Of a DNA stretch of 64,000 nt, positions 8,386 to 17,370 are shown piece after piece. This DNA comes from Polaromonas sp. (GTDB lineage Bacteria; Pseudomonadota; Gammaproteobacteria; Burkholderiales; Burkholderiaceae_C): assembly GCA_030683705.1 (NCBI GenBank), contig JAUXPP010000090.1:1-64000 (forward strand). Direction: 5' to 3'. Each line of letters begins with the position of its first letter. The first letter of the stretch is position 1. The notes under the pieces are model-generated. The model was not told the DNA's origin. It searched no databases and saw nothing but the letters and a program-made list of their open reading frames with translations. The translations under genes were made by a program, and so were the position numbers.

Positions 8386-9504
8386 TCAGAACTCCTTGGC
8401 CAGCCACTGCGCCAGCCGCGCGGATTCCGTCTCGCTCAGGGCCTGCGGCGGCATCGGGATGTTGCCCCAGACGCCCTGCCCGCCAGCCTTGATTTTGCCC
8501 GACAGGTAATTCACCGCATCGGCACGGTCTTTATATTTGCTGGCGATATCCCTGAAGGAAGGCCCGACGATCTTGTTGTCCATGCCATGGCAGGCGATGC
8601 AGGCGTTTTTTTGCAGCACCGGCATCACGGCAGAGCTTGCTGCGGCTGCATCCGGCGTTTTGGCTGCTATCTTTTCAGGAGCTGCCTTCGCTTGTGCAGA
8701 AAGAGCTACAGCCTGATTTGGCATCAATTTGTCGGCCGGTGGCCGGCTCGTGTCGGCACCCCGGCTGGCACCGATCAGGCGCGATTGTTCGCTCAACAGG
8801 CCATGTGCGTTGCGCGCATAGTCGGGCAGGAAGCTCTGGACCCCCACGTCTTTTTTGCAGTCGCGCACGCAGTTCGACCCCTGCACATCCGGCCTGGTCT
8901 GACCGCCCAGTTCCTTGCCCGGCCACATGGCATGTGCGGTGGTCATGCCCTTGCGGTTGGGCAGGCGCTGCTGTACCTCGCGGATATTGCCATCGGACAG
9001 CGTGAAGTCGGCCGGGACGATGTTGCCCAGGTTCAGGATGTAGGCCGTGACGGCGTAGACCTCGTCTGCGCTCAGCGACTTGGGTGCGTTCCAGGGCATG
9101 GCGCGGTTGATGTAGTCCCACAGCGTGGACAGGGTGGAGACCTTCATCAGGGTGGTGCGCTGCGGCTGGTTGGCCCCCGGCAGCAGGCTGTCGACGCGGC
9201 CGGTGCGTATGTCTGCGGCCGAGGTGCCGCCGGCAATCGGCGTGAAGATCTCCGACGATTCGCCGAAGCTGCCGTGGCAGGACGCGCATTGGGCCTCCCA
9301 GACGACTTCGCCCTGGCGCACCGAGCCCTGGCCCCTGGGCAGACCCTTGAAATCGGGGCGCACGTCGATGTCCCAGGCCCGGACCTCATTGCTGGTCGCT
9401 GCACGGCCGATGCCCGGGAATTTGTCGGATGGACCGGCCGCAGAGGCCGACGCCACCCACACAGCCAGTGCAAGTGCAAGCGCGGGTTTAAGACAGCTGG
9501 ACAT
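8386..9504 (-). CDS. soxD: SoxD, dihaem cytochrome of sulfane dehydrogenase SoxCD
   Basis: Electron-accepting subunit of SoxCD, which oxidises the SoxY-bound sulfane sulfur. The 372-residue protein has a signal peptide (start at 9504, cleavage near ASASA) and two haem motifs: CASCH (residues 73-77) and CIACH (residues 302-306), plus a Cys pair at 212/216 in the middle region. Its first 17 bases overlap the end of soxC. Residues ~262-281, a linker before the second cytochrome domain rich in Ala/Lys, are encoded by a copy of the dispersed repeat found elsewhere between genes, suggesting the element inserted into an unstructured linker. Confidence 0.93.
   Translation of the reverse strand: MSSCLKPALALALAVWVASASAAGPSDKFPGIGRAATSNEVRAWDIDVRPDFKGLPRGQGSVRQGEVVWEAQCASCHGSFGESSEIFTPIAGGTSAADIRTGRVDSLLPGANQPQRTTLMKVSTLSTLWDYINRAMPWNAPKSLSADEVYAVTAYILNLGNIVPADFTLSDGNIREVQQRLPNRKGMTTAHAMWPGKELGGQTRPDVQGSNCVRDCKKDVGVQSFLPDYARNAHGLLSEQSRLIGASRGADTSRPPADKLMPNQAVALSAQAKAAPEKIAAKTPDAAAASSAVMPVLQKNACIACHGMDNKIVGPSFRDIASKYKDRADAVNYLSGKIKAGGQGVWGNIPMPPQALSETESARLAQWLAKEF
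8664..8719. repeat. Dispersed repeat inside soxD
   Basis: GCTATC then GGAGCTGCCTTCGCTTGTG then AAGAGCTACAGCCTGATTT, the same order of blocks as the intergenic copies at 17371, 39961 and 62231. It encodes the linker between the two SoxD cytochrome regions. Confidence 0.55.
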
Positions 9505-10819
9505 TGCCGACCTCGCCGTTTTCCGCGAGTGCCCAGGACTGGATCGCGTTGTTGTGATAAATACTGCGCGACGCGCGCACCTTGCGCAATTCGCCATAAC
9601 TCGGCTGGACGTGACCGGTTTCATCGACCGCACGGCTCTGGAAAAACGCCGGCTTGCCGTCCCAGACAAAGTCGGCGTTGAAACGCGTCAGGCATTTGGA
9701 CAACACCGGGCCCTCGAGCCGCGCCGGTTTCCAGTTCCTGCCGCCGTCCACCGACACGTCCACGCGCTTGACCTTGCCGCGGCCACTCCAGGCCAGGCCG
9801 GTGATGGTGTGAAAGCCCTTCTGGAGCAAGACCTGGCCGCCGCTCGGCGAGGTGATGACACTCTTGACCTCCTGGATGCTGGTGTACTGGCGGTGCGTGC
9901 CGTCGGGCAGCAGGTCCACGTAATGAATGGTTTCGTCCTTGGTGGCATACGGCATGTCGCCCAGCTCGATGCGCCGCAGGTACTTGACCCAGCTGACGCC
10001 CTGCACGCCCGGCACCACCAGCCGCAACGGGTAGCCGTTCTCGGGGCGCAGCATTTCGCCGTTTTGGCCATAGGCCACCAGCACCTGGCCGTCCATCACC
10101 ATGCTCATGGGAATGGTGCGGGTCATGCCGGAGCCGTCAGCGCCTTCGGCCAGCACAAATTTGGCGCGCTTGAAATCGGCGCCGCACATTTCCAGCAGGG
10201 TGCGCAGCGGCACACCGGTGAACTCGCTGCAACTGAGCATGCCGTGGGTGTACTGCACGGTCGGCACCGCCACGTTGCCCCACTCCATGCCGGTATTGGC
10301 GCCGCATTCGATAAAGTGCATGCGGCTGGTGCTGGGCAGGCGCATCAGCTCGTCCATGCTGAACACCGTGGGGCGCTTGAGCATGCTGTCGTCCGAGCCA
10401 TTGACCATCAGCCGGTGCTGCGACGGATCGATGTCCCACCAGCCCTGGTGGTGGCGCTCAAAATGCAGGCCGCTGGGCGTGATGATGCCGAACAGGCCCT
10501 GCAGCGGCGCAAAACTCACGCTGGACTGCGGCACGCGGGTCAGGCCCGGACTTTGCCGCCGCTGCAGGTTTTTCTCCCACTCGCTGGGCAGGCCGTAGGC
10601 CCGCGCCGCCACCGGCTGGCCAAGCCCTTTGCTGTGCGCAGGCAGGTTCACGATGGCCGGGTCATCCCCCGCTTGCGCCAGTGCCCGCTGCGTCGCCATC
10701 GCGCCGGCAGCTGCGGCCACCGCGCCTGCCAGGAAACCGCGGCGCCCGGCGCGAACGTCCTGGATCTGCTCCCGGCTGAGGAAGTTTTCCGGCGCGCGCC
10801 GGATGAAACGGCTCAGCAT
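9488..10819 (-). CDS. soxC: SoxC, molybdenum subunit of sulfane dehydrogenase SoxCD
   Basis: Sulfite-oxidase-family molybdopterin protein that removes six electrons from SoxY-bound sulfane sulfur. It has 443 residues with a twin-arginine signal (RAGRRGFLAGA, Arg26-Arg27). The Mo-ligand cysteine is probably Cys172 in FIECGANTG. The C-terminal dimerisation domain shows the family pattern DVSVDGGRNWKPARLEGP. The start overlaps the end of soxR by seven bases (ATGCTGA), implying translational coupling. Presence of soxCD predicts complete oxidation of thiosulfate to sulfate without sulfur globules. Confidence 0.96.
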   Translation of the reverse strand: MLSRFIRRAPENFLSREQIQDVRAGRRGFLAGAVAAAAGAMATQRALAQAGDDPAIVNLPAHSKGLGQPVAARAYGLPSEWEKNLQRRQSPGLTRVPQSSVSFAPLQGLFGIITPSGLHFERHHQGWWDIDPSQHRLMVNGSDDSMLKRPTVFSMDELMRLPSTSRMHFIECGANTGMEWGNVAVPTVQYTHGMLSCSEFTGVPLRTLLEMCGADFKRAKFVLAEGADGSGMTRTIPMSMVMDGQVLVAYGQNGEMLRPENGYPLRLVVPGVQGVSWVKYLRRIELGDMPYATKDETIHYVDLLPDGTHRQYTSIQEVKSVITSPSGGQVLLQKGFHTITGLAWSGRGKVKRVDVSVDGGRNWKPARLEGPVLSKCLTRFNADFVWDGKPAFFQSRAVDETGHVQPSYGELRKVRASRSIYHNNAIQSWALAENGEVGNVQLS

Positions 10820-11196
10820 GGCCGCTCCGCCTGCACCGGCGACAAGGCCTGGCCCGGCGCCAGCGCCTCGGGTTCATCGAGTTCGATCGCGATCTGGGTG
10901 CACACGCCGCGGCACAGGGCCACCGCCTTTTCACTGTGCACGCGGTAAATCACCTGCGTGCCTTCCTTGCGTTTGGCCAGCACACCGGTGCGGTACAGCA
11001 CGGCAAGATGCTGCGACAGGTTGGGCTGCGTGGTGTCGATCTCGGCCAGCAACTCGGTCACCGACTTCTCGCGCTCGCACAAGGCGCTCAACACCCGCAA
11101 GCGCATGGGTGTCGCCAGCACGGCAAACAACTCGGCGGCCAGTTCGAAAACCCGGCCCTGTTCGGACTTCGCGCCTGCCTGAATCATGGTGTCCAT
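10813..11196 (-). CDS. soxR: SoxR-type ArsR-family transcriptional repressor
   Basis: Winged-helix repressor expected to control the sox operon in response to reduced sulfur. With the ATG at 11196 (GAGG 8 bases upstream) it is 127 residues; a TTG at 11220 would extend it. The ArsR fold shows MRLRVLSALC, a recognition helix around QPNLSQHLAVL and the wing KEGTQVIYRV. Cys40 and the pair Cys95/Cys99 (CRGVC) resemble thiol sensor positions of sulfur-responsive ArsR proteins such as SoxR/BigR; that sensing role is inferred from the family. It is the first gene of the operon and overlaps soxC. Confidence 0.88.
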   Translation of the reverse strand: MDTMIQAGAKSEQGRVFELAAELFAVLATPMRLRVLSALCEREKSVTELLAEIDTTQPNLSQHLAVLYRTGVLAKRKEGTQVIYRVHSEKAVALCRGVCTQIAIELDEPEALAPGQALSPVQAERPC

Positions 11197-11209
11197 CAAT
11201 GCAACCTCA

Positions 11210-11231
11210 AATATAAGCAATGACTGATATT
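11210..11231. promoter_or_regulatory. Possible SoxR operator
   Basis: AATAT at 11210-11214 is mirrored by ATATT at 11227-11231, within an AT-rich patch immediately upstream of soxR. ArsR-family sulfur repressors bind AT-rich inverted repeats, so autoregulation from here is plausible. The remaining 11232-11465 region is the intergenic space between the divergent sox and Slam-like genes; no clear promoter hexamers were assigned. Confidence 0.35.
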
Positions 11232-11465
11232 AAGACTGCGCTGTGGTGCCCGCCTACCGTGAATACCCTTGGTTGCCCTGACTGCACCAAAAGCACCCGA
11301 TGCACCAGCGAAGGGCCATCGGCCGTGCGGCTGGTGTACCCGCACAACAGCCAGGGCGAGGAGCGGACTTTGTGGGCAAAAGTCACCGGAAATAGTCCGT
11401 GCCCTGCAAGCGCCCGTGCTATAAAACCTTGGTTGGCCCGTGGTTGTTACTAATTCATACGTACT

Positions 11466-12797
11466 ATGTTTTTTCTCAAGCGGTCGATCCCCTGGGTCCT
11501 GATTGCATGCACATCGCTGTTGCTTGCCGGACCTGCCCGGGCAGAATCCGATGCACTGGTCCGCGAGTCGCTGCTTCTGGTGGAGCAGGGAAAAGCCCAA
11601 CAGGCGTTTGACCGGCTGGCCGCTGTCGAAGCGGAGCGCGCCGGTGATCCTGACTTTGACACCGTGCTGGGCATCGCCGCCAACGAAACCGGCCAATTCA
11701 CCCGTGCAGTCTTTGCGCTGGAGCGGGTGCTGACGGTCCAGCCGGCCAACTCCCGCGCCCGCGCCGAACTGGGCCGCGCGCTGTTTTCCCTGGGCGACAA
11801 CCAGGCGGCGCGCCAGGTACTGCAGGAAACCAAACGCGACGGCATCCCCCCGGAAGCCGCGCGCAAGATCGACGAGTTCTTGCAGGCGATCGACCGCAAC
11901 GAGGAAGCTGCGCGCTCCTCGGTCCGCGGCTATGTGGAAGCCGGCATCGGCATGGACAGCAACATCAACAGCGGACCCAGCAATGCCAATGTCGCCGTGC
12001 CCTCGCTGGGCGGACTGGTGCTCACGCTGGGGCGCACCAGCGTCAAACTCAAGGACAGCTTTTACAGCGTGGGCGCAGGCATCTCCGGCCGGTATGTCAT
12101 CGATCCGCGCCTGTCGCTGATCGCCAATGCATCGGGCGGCTACCGCTTCAACAACGACTACAACGATTTCGACACCAACCAGGTCGATGTCAGCGCCGGG
12201 GCCAGCTACAAGGTCGACAAGGACGAATTCACGGCAGCGGTCCAGGTCGGCACATTCGCAGCCGACAACCGCACTGTGCGCGACCAGCGCGGCCTGGTCG
12301 CGGAATGGACCCACCGGCCCGACGCTGCCAGCCAGTGGACCAGCTATCTCCAGGCTTCGACGCTGCGTTACCCCGGGCAGAACCTGCGCGATGCCAACCG
12401 GTATGTGATTGGCACGTCCTACGCCACCGCCTTCCGCGGCGGCCTGGTGGCCTTCGGCGGCGCGTATGCCGGCATCGAAGCCGAACGCGCCGGCGGCGTC
12501 GGCCACCTCGGCCACCGCCTGGCCGGGCTGCGTGCCGGCCTGCAGCAGTCCGTCAACGCCGACGTGGACCTGTTCGCCAACATGGGTTACGAAGAACGCC
12601 GCTATGGCGGCGCCGACCCGCTGTTTCTGCGGACCCGCCGTGACCGGCAGACCAGCCTGAACCTCGGGCTGACCTGGGTGCCGGTGGTGAACTGGCGCAT
12701 CACGCCGCAGTTGTCGCTGCTCAGGACGAATTCCAACATCGCCATTTCCGATTTCAGCAAGCGCGTGTTGTCCGTGACAGTGCGCAGGGACTTTTGA
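11466..12797 (+). CDS. Slam-like (DUF560) outer-membrane protein with N-terminal TPR
   Basis: Predicted outer-membrane translocator of the surface lipoprotein assembly modulator type (type XI secretion). The 443-residue protein has a signal peptide (cleavage near GPARAES), a TPR-like helical region (~30-150, e.g. FTRAVFALERVLTVQP) and a beta-barrel (~160-443) of alternating strands that ends in a terminal Phe, the outer-membrane insertion signature. The segment GIGMDSNINSGPSN at the start of the barrel is typical of DUF560 proteins. No strong Shine-Dalgarno precedes the ATG. The gene is followed 38 bp later by a FecR-domain protein with a beta-rich C-terminus, its likely client. Alternative: a generic TPR-barrel porin. 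Confidence 0.7.
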   Translation: MFFLKRSIPWVLIACTSLLLAGPARAESDALVRESLLLVEQGKAQQAFDRLAAVEAERAGDPDFDTVLGIAANETGQFTRAVFALERVLTVQPANSRARAELGRALFSLGDNQAARQVLQETKRDGIPPEAARKIDEFLQAIDRNEEAARSSVRGYVEAGIGMDSNINSGPSNANVAVPSLGGLVLTLGRTSVKLKDSFYSVGAGISGRYVIDPRLSLIANASGGYRFNNDYNDFDTNQVDVSAGASYKVDKDEFTAAVQVGTFAADNRTVRDQRGLVAEWTHRPDAASQWTSYLQASTLRYPGQNLRDANRYVIGTSYATAFRGGLVAFGGAYAGIEAERAGGVGHLGHRLAGLRAGLQQSVNADVDLFANMGYEERRYGGADPLFLRTRRDRQTSLNLGLTWVPVVNWRITPQLSLLRTNSNIAISDFSKRVLSVTVRRDF

Positions 12798-12835
12798 GCG
12801 CTCCGGTTTCCGCAAAGACTTTCGAGGATCCCACC

Positions 12836-14209
12836 ATGGAACAAGGCTTCAGACTCAAGAACACCGTCCTGCTGATGGCGCTGGCGGCCGCCTACCCGCT
12901 GCAGGCCCACGCACTGGCCGGCGTTGCGCAGTTCACGGCGGGCGAGGTGAATCTTCGCCAGGCCGACGGCCGAACCATCGCACTGGCCAAGGGCGGCGAC
13001 ATCAACAGCGGCAATGCCATCGTCACCGGCAGCAACGGGCGCGCGCAGGTCAAGTTCACCGACGGCGGGCTGATCTCGCTGCAACCCAATACCGAATTCA
13101 AGATCGCCAACTACGTGGACCGGAGCGATCCGAAGGAAGACCGCTTCCTGGTGGACCTGCTGCGCGGCAGCATGCGCGCCATCACCGGGCTGATCGGCAA
13201 GCGCAACCGCGACAACTACAAACTCACCACCACCACCGCCACCATCGGCATCCGCGGCTCGGGCTTCAAGGTCGGTTACAACCCTGACGGCACGCTGGGC
13301 ATCACCAGCGAGCTCGACAAGATCGAGGTGTGCAACCAGAGCGGCTGCATCGGCCTGGTGGCCGGCGAGTCGGTCCGCGTGATCGACAGCACCACACCGC
13401 CAGTGCGGACCAGCGAGCAGCCCAAGGTGGACACGCCGCCGGCCGAAAAGGATCCGGTCGTGGTGGGCGACAAGGTGAACAACTCCGGCAAGGCCGACAT
13501 TGTCGAGGCGGTGAAACCTGCCACAACCACCGTCAAAGCCGACCCGGTCCAGCGCACCTTCACCAACATTGCTGTTGCAGCCGTTGGCACCAATACCAGT
13601 GGTGGTGGCCTCTTCACGCTGACGACAGCGACCGGAGCCACCTCGGTTTTCAGTGACAACAAGCTGCTCAGCGTGGACAACAATGTTTCGGGCGGTTTTA
13701 GTAAGTGGTCCGAAACCGGCACACCGGGCCCGGCGTCCAATTTCAAGTCCCTCGGCAATGTCAGCGATGCCAACTTCATCGGCTGGGGCACCTGGGTCTC
13801 GGGCCAGCGGGAATACACGGGCACGACGATGCTCGATCATGTGCAATATATCGCCGGGCGGCCCACATCAGCCACGGAGATGACCGCGCTGATGGCCACG
13901 ACTGCAACGGTCAACTACACCCTGATCGGGAGTACTGCGCCCATCAAGGGTGGAGTTGCCGGCACGCTAAACAGCGCCAGCTTTTCTGTCACCTTCGGCG
14001 GCTCAACGCAATACAGCTTCTCTGCAACGCTGAACACATCCTTCGGCACGATATCGGACAGCGCCACAATCTCCACGGCCACCTTCACCGGCACAAATAG
14101 CTATATCAGAGGCGCCCTGATCGGCACCAACGGCGGCTTGGCGGGCCTGACTTATGCCAAAGACCTGGGTGCCGGCATGATTACAGGCGCGGCCGCTTTC
14201 CAGAAATAG
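12836..14209 (+). CDS. FecR-domain secreted protein with beta-rich C-terminal domain
   Basis: 457 residues from the ATG at 12836 (GAGG 8 bases upstream). A signal peptide (MEQGFRLKNT..., cleavage near LQAHA) without lipobox cysteine is followed by a FecR-like domain (~30-150: AGEVNLRQADGRTIAL, STNGRAQVKF-like turn, TATIGIRGSGFKV). A Cys pair sits in EVCNQSGCIG. A Pro/Lys-rich linker (~185-215) leads to a Gly/Ser/Thr-rich beta domain ending with GALIGTNGGLAGLTYA...ITGAAAF, which resembles the C-terminal barrel of TbpB-like Slam clients. There is no sigma factor or TonB receptor nearby, so a FecI/FecR signalling role is unlikely. Surface display or release by the adjacent Slam-like protein is inferred. 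Confidence 0.7.
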   Translation: MEQGFRLKNTVLLMALAAAYPLQAHALAGVAQFTAGEVNLRQADGRTIALAKGGDINSGNAIVTGSNGRAQVKFTDGGLISLQPNTEFKIANYVDRSDPKEDRFLVDLLRGSMRAITGLIGKRNRDNYKLTTTTATIGIRGSGFKVGYNPDGTLGITSELDKIEVCNQSGCIGLVAGESVRVIDSTTPPVRTSEQPKVDTPPAEKDPVVVGDKVNNSGKADIVEAVKPATTTVKADPVQRTFTNIAVAAVGTNTSGGGLFTLTTATGATSVFSDNKLLSVDNNVSGGFSKWSETGTPGPASNFKSLGNVSDANFIGWGTWVSGQREYTGTTMLDHVQYIAGRPTSATEMTALMATTATVNYTLIGSTAPIKGGVAGTLNSASFSVTFGGSTQYSFSATLNTSFGTISDSATISTATFTGTNSYIRGALIGTNGGLAGLTYAKDLGAGMITGAAAFQK

Positions 14210-14227
14210 GCCCGCCGACGCGCACGG

Positions 14228-15223
14228 TCAGGCCAGGTAGGCCACCAGCGCGGTCTGCGTGGCAACTGCGCCATGCACCTGTTCCGCCTGGCGCATTCCC
14301 GCCCTGCCCATCGCAGTTCTCAAGGGCGCATTGCCGCCCAGGTTCATCAGCGCATCCCACGCCTCTTCCTGTGACTCCACCAGGAACCCGGTCTCGCCGG
14401 GAAGCATGATTTCCGCATACCCCCCCTGGCTTGCCGCCACCACCGGCAGGCCGGACGCCATAGCCTCGACAATCACCCGGCCATAGGCCTCGACCGTGCT
14501 GCCGGTGCGGTAGAAAAAAATGTCCAGGCTCTGGTAAAAATCCACCGTTTCTTCGGCCCCGGCCGGCAGCAACTCGACACCTGCCACCCCGCGCAGGTCC
14601 GCCGCCAGGCAGGTGCCGCCCAGGATGCGCACGCGCCAGCCGCGCGCCGCCAGCATGCGGTACAGCAAGGGGTCCTGCGGGTGGTGTTTGTCGGGTGAAT
14701 CCCGGCTGACACGGCCCACCGTCAGCGGCCCGCTGCGCTCCCCGCGGCTGCGCCCCACCTGCAAAAATGGCTGGATGTCCATGGGGCTCGGCACCACCCG
14801 GCCAGGCAGGCCCGCCGTCAACTGCAGCGAGCTGGAAACAAACACCAGTTCCGGCTCCTGTTTGACGGTGTCGCGGAACACCTCGATCAGCGTGAACAGG
14901 CGCTCCCAGGCCGCCAGGTTGCACTGGATGATGACGCGATCAAAACGTGCGTACCGTAGCCAAAGGCCAGGCGCCACATGCGCGCCGCCCCAGACCAGCA
15001 CGCCACCCTGCGGAAACTGCCCTGAAAACGCCTGCACCGGCCGCACGCCGCGCTGCGCATACCAGGGATGCGGCGGCAGCACCGACCAGAGGCTTACCCG
15101 GCACAGGGGCGCCAGCGCGGCCGCGAGATCCAGCAGTTCGCGCTCCGCGCCCGCATGGGGATCGTCAAAACAGCCCACCAGATGCAGGGCGGAAGCAGGC
15201 GTGGAAGCAGCAGGCAGGTCCAT
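14228..15223 (-). CDS. Glycosyltransferase family 4-like protein
   Basis: 331-residue GT-B type glycosyltransferase. The C-terminal donor-binding half shows VGRVSRDSPDKHHPQDPLL, the structural stretch GSTVEAYGRVIVEAMASGLP and PVVAASQGGYAEIM, in which EAMASGLPVV is the GT4 EX7E-like region. The N-terminal acceptor half begins LHLVGCFDDPHAGAERELLDL. The length is slightly below the usual 350-400. Its sugar substrate cannot be read from sequence. It is transcribed divergently from the TPR/GT41 gene 65 bp away and converges with the FecR-domain gene. A role in surface glycan or protein glycosylation is possible. Confidence 0.82.
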   Translation of the reverse strand: MDLPAASTPASALHLVGCFDDPHAGAERELLDLAAALAPLCRVSLWSVLPPHPWYAQRGVRPVQAFSGQFPQGGVLVWGGAHVAPGLWLRYARFDRVIIQCNLAAWERLFTLIEVFRDTVKQEPELVFVSSSLQLTAGLPGRVVPSPMDIQPFLQVGRSRGERSGPLTVGRVSRDSPDKHHPQDPLLYRMLAARGWRVRILGGTCLAADLRGVAGVELLPAGAEETVDFYQSLDIFFYRTGSTVEAYGRVIVEAMASGLPVVAASQGGYAEIMLPGETGFLVESQEEAWDALMNLGGNAPLRTAMGRAGMRQAEQVHGAVATQTALVAYLA

Positions 15224-15288
15224 GGGTCAAGGCGCGAACGGAAGCCGGATGGGAAGGCCGATGCCGGAGTCTGTCACATAATCAAATC

Positions 15289-17364
15289 ATGATGCCGCCT
15301 GCCTCTGCTGCACACACCTTCCACGGGCAGATGGCCGAGGGCATGGCGGCGCACGAGGCCGGCGATCGGGTGCGGGCCCTGTCGGCCTTTGAAGCCGCGC
15401 TGCAGATGGCGCCCGGCCACGTGCAGGCCACGTCGGCCTGCGCCACGCTGCTGTTCGAACTGGCGCGGCCACGGGCGGCGCTGGCCTGCCTCAAAACCGT
15501 GGAAGCGCAACTGCTGGCCGACGCGGACGGCGCCGCCAACCTGGGCATCACCCATGCCGCCTGCGGTGAGCGCGAAGCGGCCAGGGACTGTTTTGTGCGG
15601 GCCATCGAACACGATGCCGGCCACACCCGCGCGTTGCAGCACCTGGCAGCGCTGCATGCGCAGGACCAGCAGTGGGACGCCGCCCTCGCCTGCGCCAGGC
15701 GCTGGCTGGCCGTCGCCGCCGACCAGGACTCAGCCTGGCTCGCCGTCGCCGATGTACTGATGGAGGCGCACCGCCTCGAGGAAGCGCAGATCCATCTGGC
15801 GCAGGCGCTGCAACGCTTTCCCGGTCATCCGGCGCTGGGGCTGCGGCAGGCAGTGGTCCTTGCACGTTGCGGCCAGCTCGACACATCCGATGCCCTGCTG
15901 GCGGCACTGGCCGGCACCGCCGTCATGGGCCAACAGCCCGCCGGCGATGCCCGCTCGATTTTTTACCGCCACGCGCTTGAAGCCTTGCAGCACTGCGACT
16001 GGCGTGACCAGGACCGCTGGCGGGCCGTGGTGCAGCAGGACCTGGCCGCGCAACCAGTGGCCGCGGCAAAAGGCTGGGGCGTCAACATGCGTGCAGCCCT
16101 GCCCTGCGGACCCGTCCTGCCCCTGAGCGAGCGCGAGATGCAACTCGCCGCCCAGGCGATGTGGCAGGCCCTGCGGGCCGGGCCCGCGAAACCCGGCCGC
16201 CCCTTTTCAGCCGCGGATGTGCTGAACCGGCAGGGGCCGGTACGCATTGGCATCGCAGCCCGTAGTTTGCGCGATGAAGCTGCCACGGCAGAGTTGGCGG
16301 CGCTGCTGGCCCTGCATGACACCACAGGTTTTGACTTTTACGTGTACTCGCCCACGCCGCAGCCGCAGGCTGCACTGGCGCAGGCGCTGGCACCACACCG
16401 GGTGATAGAGATCGCGCATTTCAGCGACGACGAAGCCGTCGCGCGCATCCGGCTGGACCGACTGGACATCTGGCTGGACCTGACGTTCGGCACGCCCGCG
16501 TGGCGGCCCGCGCTGGCCGCGCGCCGCGTGGCGCCGGTGCAGCTCCAGCACCCGGGCTGGCCGGCGCCATCTGCGGACGCACCGTTGGACTACACGCTGA
16601 CAGATCCCTTCAGTCATCCACAGCCGGACGCGGGCGGCGCGGATCATGCGGCGCTGCTCCGGCTGCCGCATACCTGCTGGCCCGCCATGCCGGTCTCGAC
16701 GGGCGATGCCGCGGCCGCCATCACGCGCGAGCAGGCAGGCCTGCCCGCGCAGGCGCTGGTGTTGTGCGGCTTCGCGCCGGCGCTGCACATCGACAGCCAC
16801 AGTTTCAGCGTCTGGATGCAGGTGTTGGGCCAGTTGCCCGAAGCGGTGCTGTGGCTGCCGCCGTTCCATGCCAGCACACAGGCCAATCTGCGGCGTGAAG
16901 CCGACGCTGCCGGCATCGCCGCCAGCCGCCTGTGTTTTGCGGTTGCCACCACCCGCCAACACAGGCTGGCCTGCCTGGCGCTGGCCGACCTGTTCCTCGA
17001 TACCCTGCGCATCAGCGCGCGCCAGGACCTGGGCGATGCGCTGGCGCTGGGGGTGCCGGCGCTCAGTTGCGCGGGCCGCAGCAGCCCATCGCGCGTCGGC
17101 GGCAGCATGCTCCACGCCGCCGGGCTCGCTGATTGCGTGTTCGATGACGAAGCCGCCTACGTCGCGACGGCGTTGCGGCTGGGGCGGGACCGCCCGGCCT
17201 TGCAGCAGTTGCGCACCCGCCTGCGAGCCAGCTTCGGCACTGCGCCGCTGTTCGACCTGCCGGCGCGCGTGCACGAACTCGAAGCCGCCTGGACCTTCAT
17301 GGCCGAACGTGCGCGCGCAGGAAGAGCTCCCGAAAGCCGGGACCTGCCCGCCGTACACTTCTGA
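15289..17364 (+). CDS. TPR protein with degenerate O-GlcNAc-transferase (SPINDLY/GT41) domain
   Basis: 691 residues with N-terminal TPR-like repeats (~10-230, e.g. GDRVRALSAFEAALQMAPGH) followed by a GT41-type catalytic region. Matching segments include AARRVAPVQLQHPGW...APLDYTLTDPFSHP, VLCGFAPALHIDSHSFSVWMQVL, LADLFLDTLRI and SRVGGSMLHAAGL. Two conserved nucleotide-sugar sites look altered: the usual Lys in the K-I-x-P block is His (LHIDS), and the HTT triplet after LDT..N.. is replaced (ISARQDLGDALALG). Family membership is clear but activity is uncertain. The ATG at 15289 is used; an open frame reaches 14947 but covers the divergent glycosyltransferase gene. Gene is extremely GC-rich. Confidence 0.75.
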   Translation: MMPPASAAHTFHGQMAEGMAAHEAGDRVRALSAFEAALQMAPGHVQATSACATLLFELARPRAALACLKTVEAQLLADADGAANLGITHAACGEREAARDCFVRAIEHDAGHTRALQHLAALHAQDQQWDAALACARRWLAVAADQDSAWLAVADVLMEAHRLEEAQIHLAQALQRFPGHPALGLRQAVVLARCGQLDTSDALLAALAGTAVMGQQPAGDARSIFYRHALEALQHCDWRDQDRWRAVVQQDLAAQPVAAAKGWGVNMRAALPCGPVLPLSEREMQLAAQAMWQALRAGPAKPGRPFSAADVLNRQGPVRIGIAARSLRDEAATAELAALLALHDTTGFDFYVYSPTPQPQAALAQALAPHRVIEIAHFSDDEAVARIRLDRLDIWLDLTFGTPAWRPALAARRVAPVQLQHPGWPAPSADAPLDYTLTDPFSHPQPDAGGADHAALLRLPHTCWPAMPVSTGDAAAAITREQAGLPAQALVLCGFAPALHIDSHSFSVWMQVLGQLPEAVLWLPPFHASTQANLRREADAAGIAASRLCFAVATTRQHRLACLALADLFLDTLRISARQDLGDALALGVPALSCAGRSSPSRVGGSMLHAAGLADCVFDDEAAYVATALRLGRDRPALQQLRTRLRASFGTAPLFDLPARVHELEAAWTFMAERARAGRAPESRDLPAVHF

Positions 17365-17370
17365 ATTGCT

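Noticed and set aside
11196-12815. Minus-strand open frame opposite the Slam-like gene
   Set aside because: Overlaps the entire barrel protein; no plausible start or domain.
14947-15288. Longer N-terminus for the GT41-like gene
   Set aside because: The extension overlaps the divergent glycosyltransferase and is Arg/Ala/Pro-rich with no TPR character; the TPRs begin right after the ATG at 15289.
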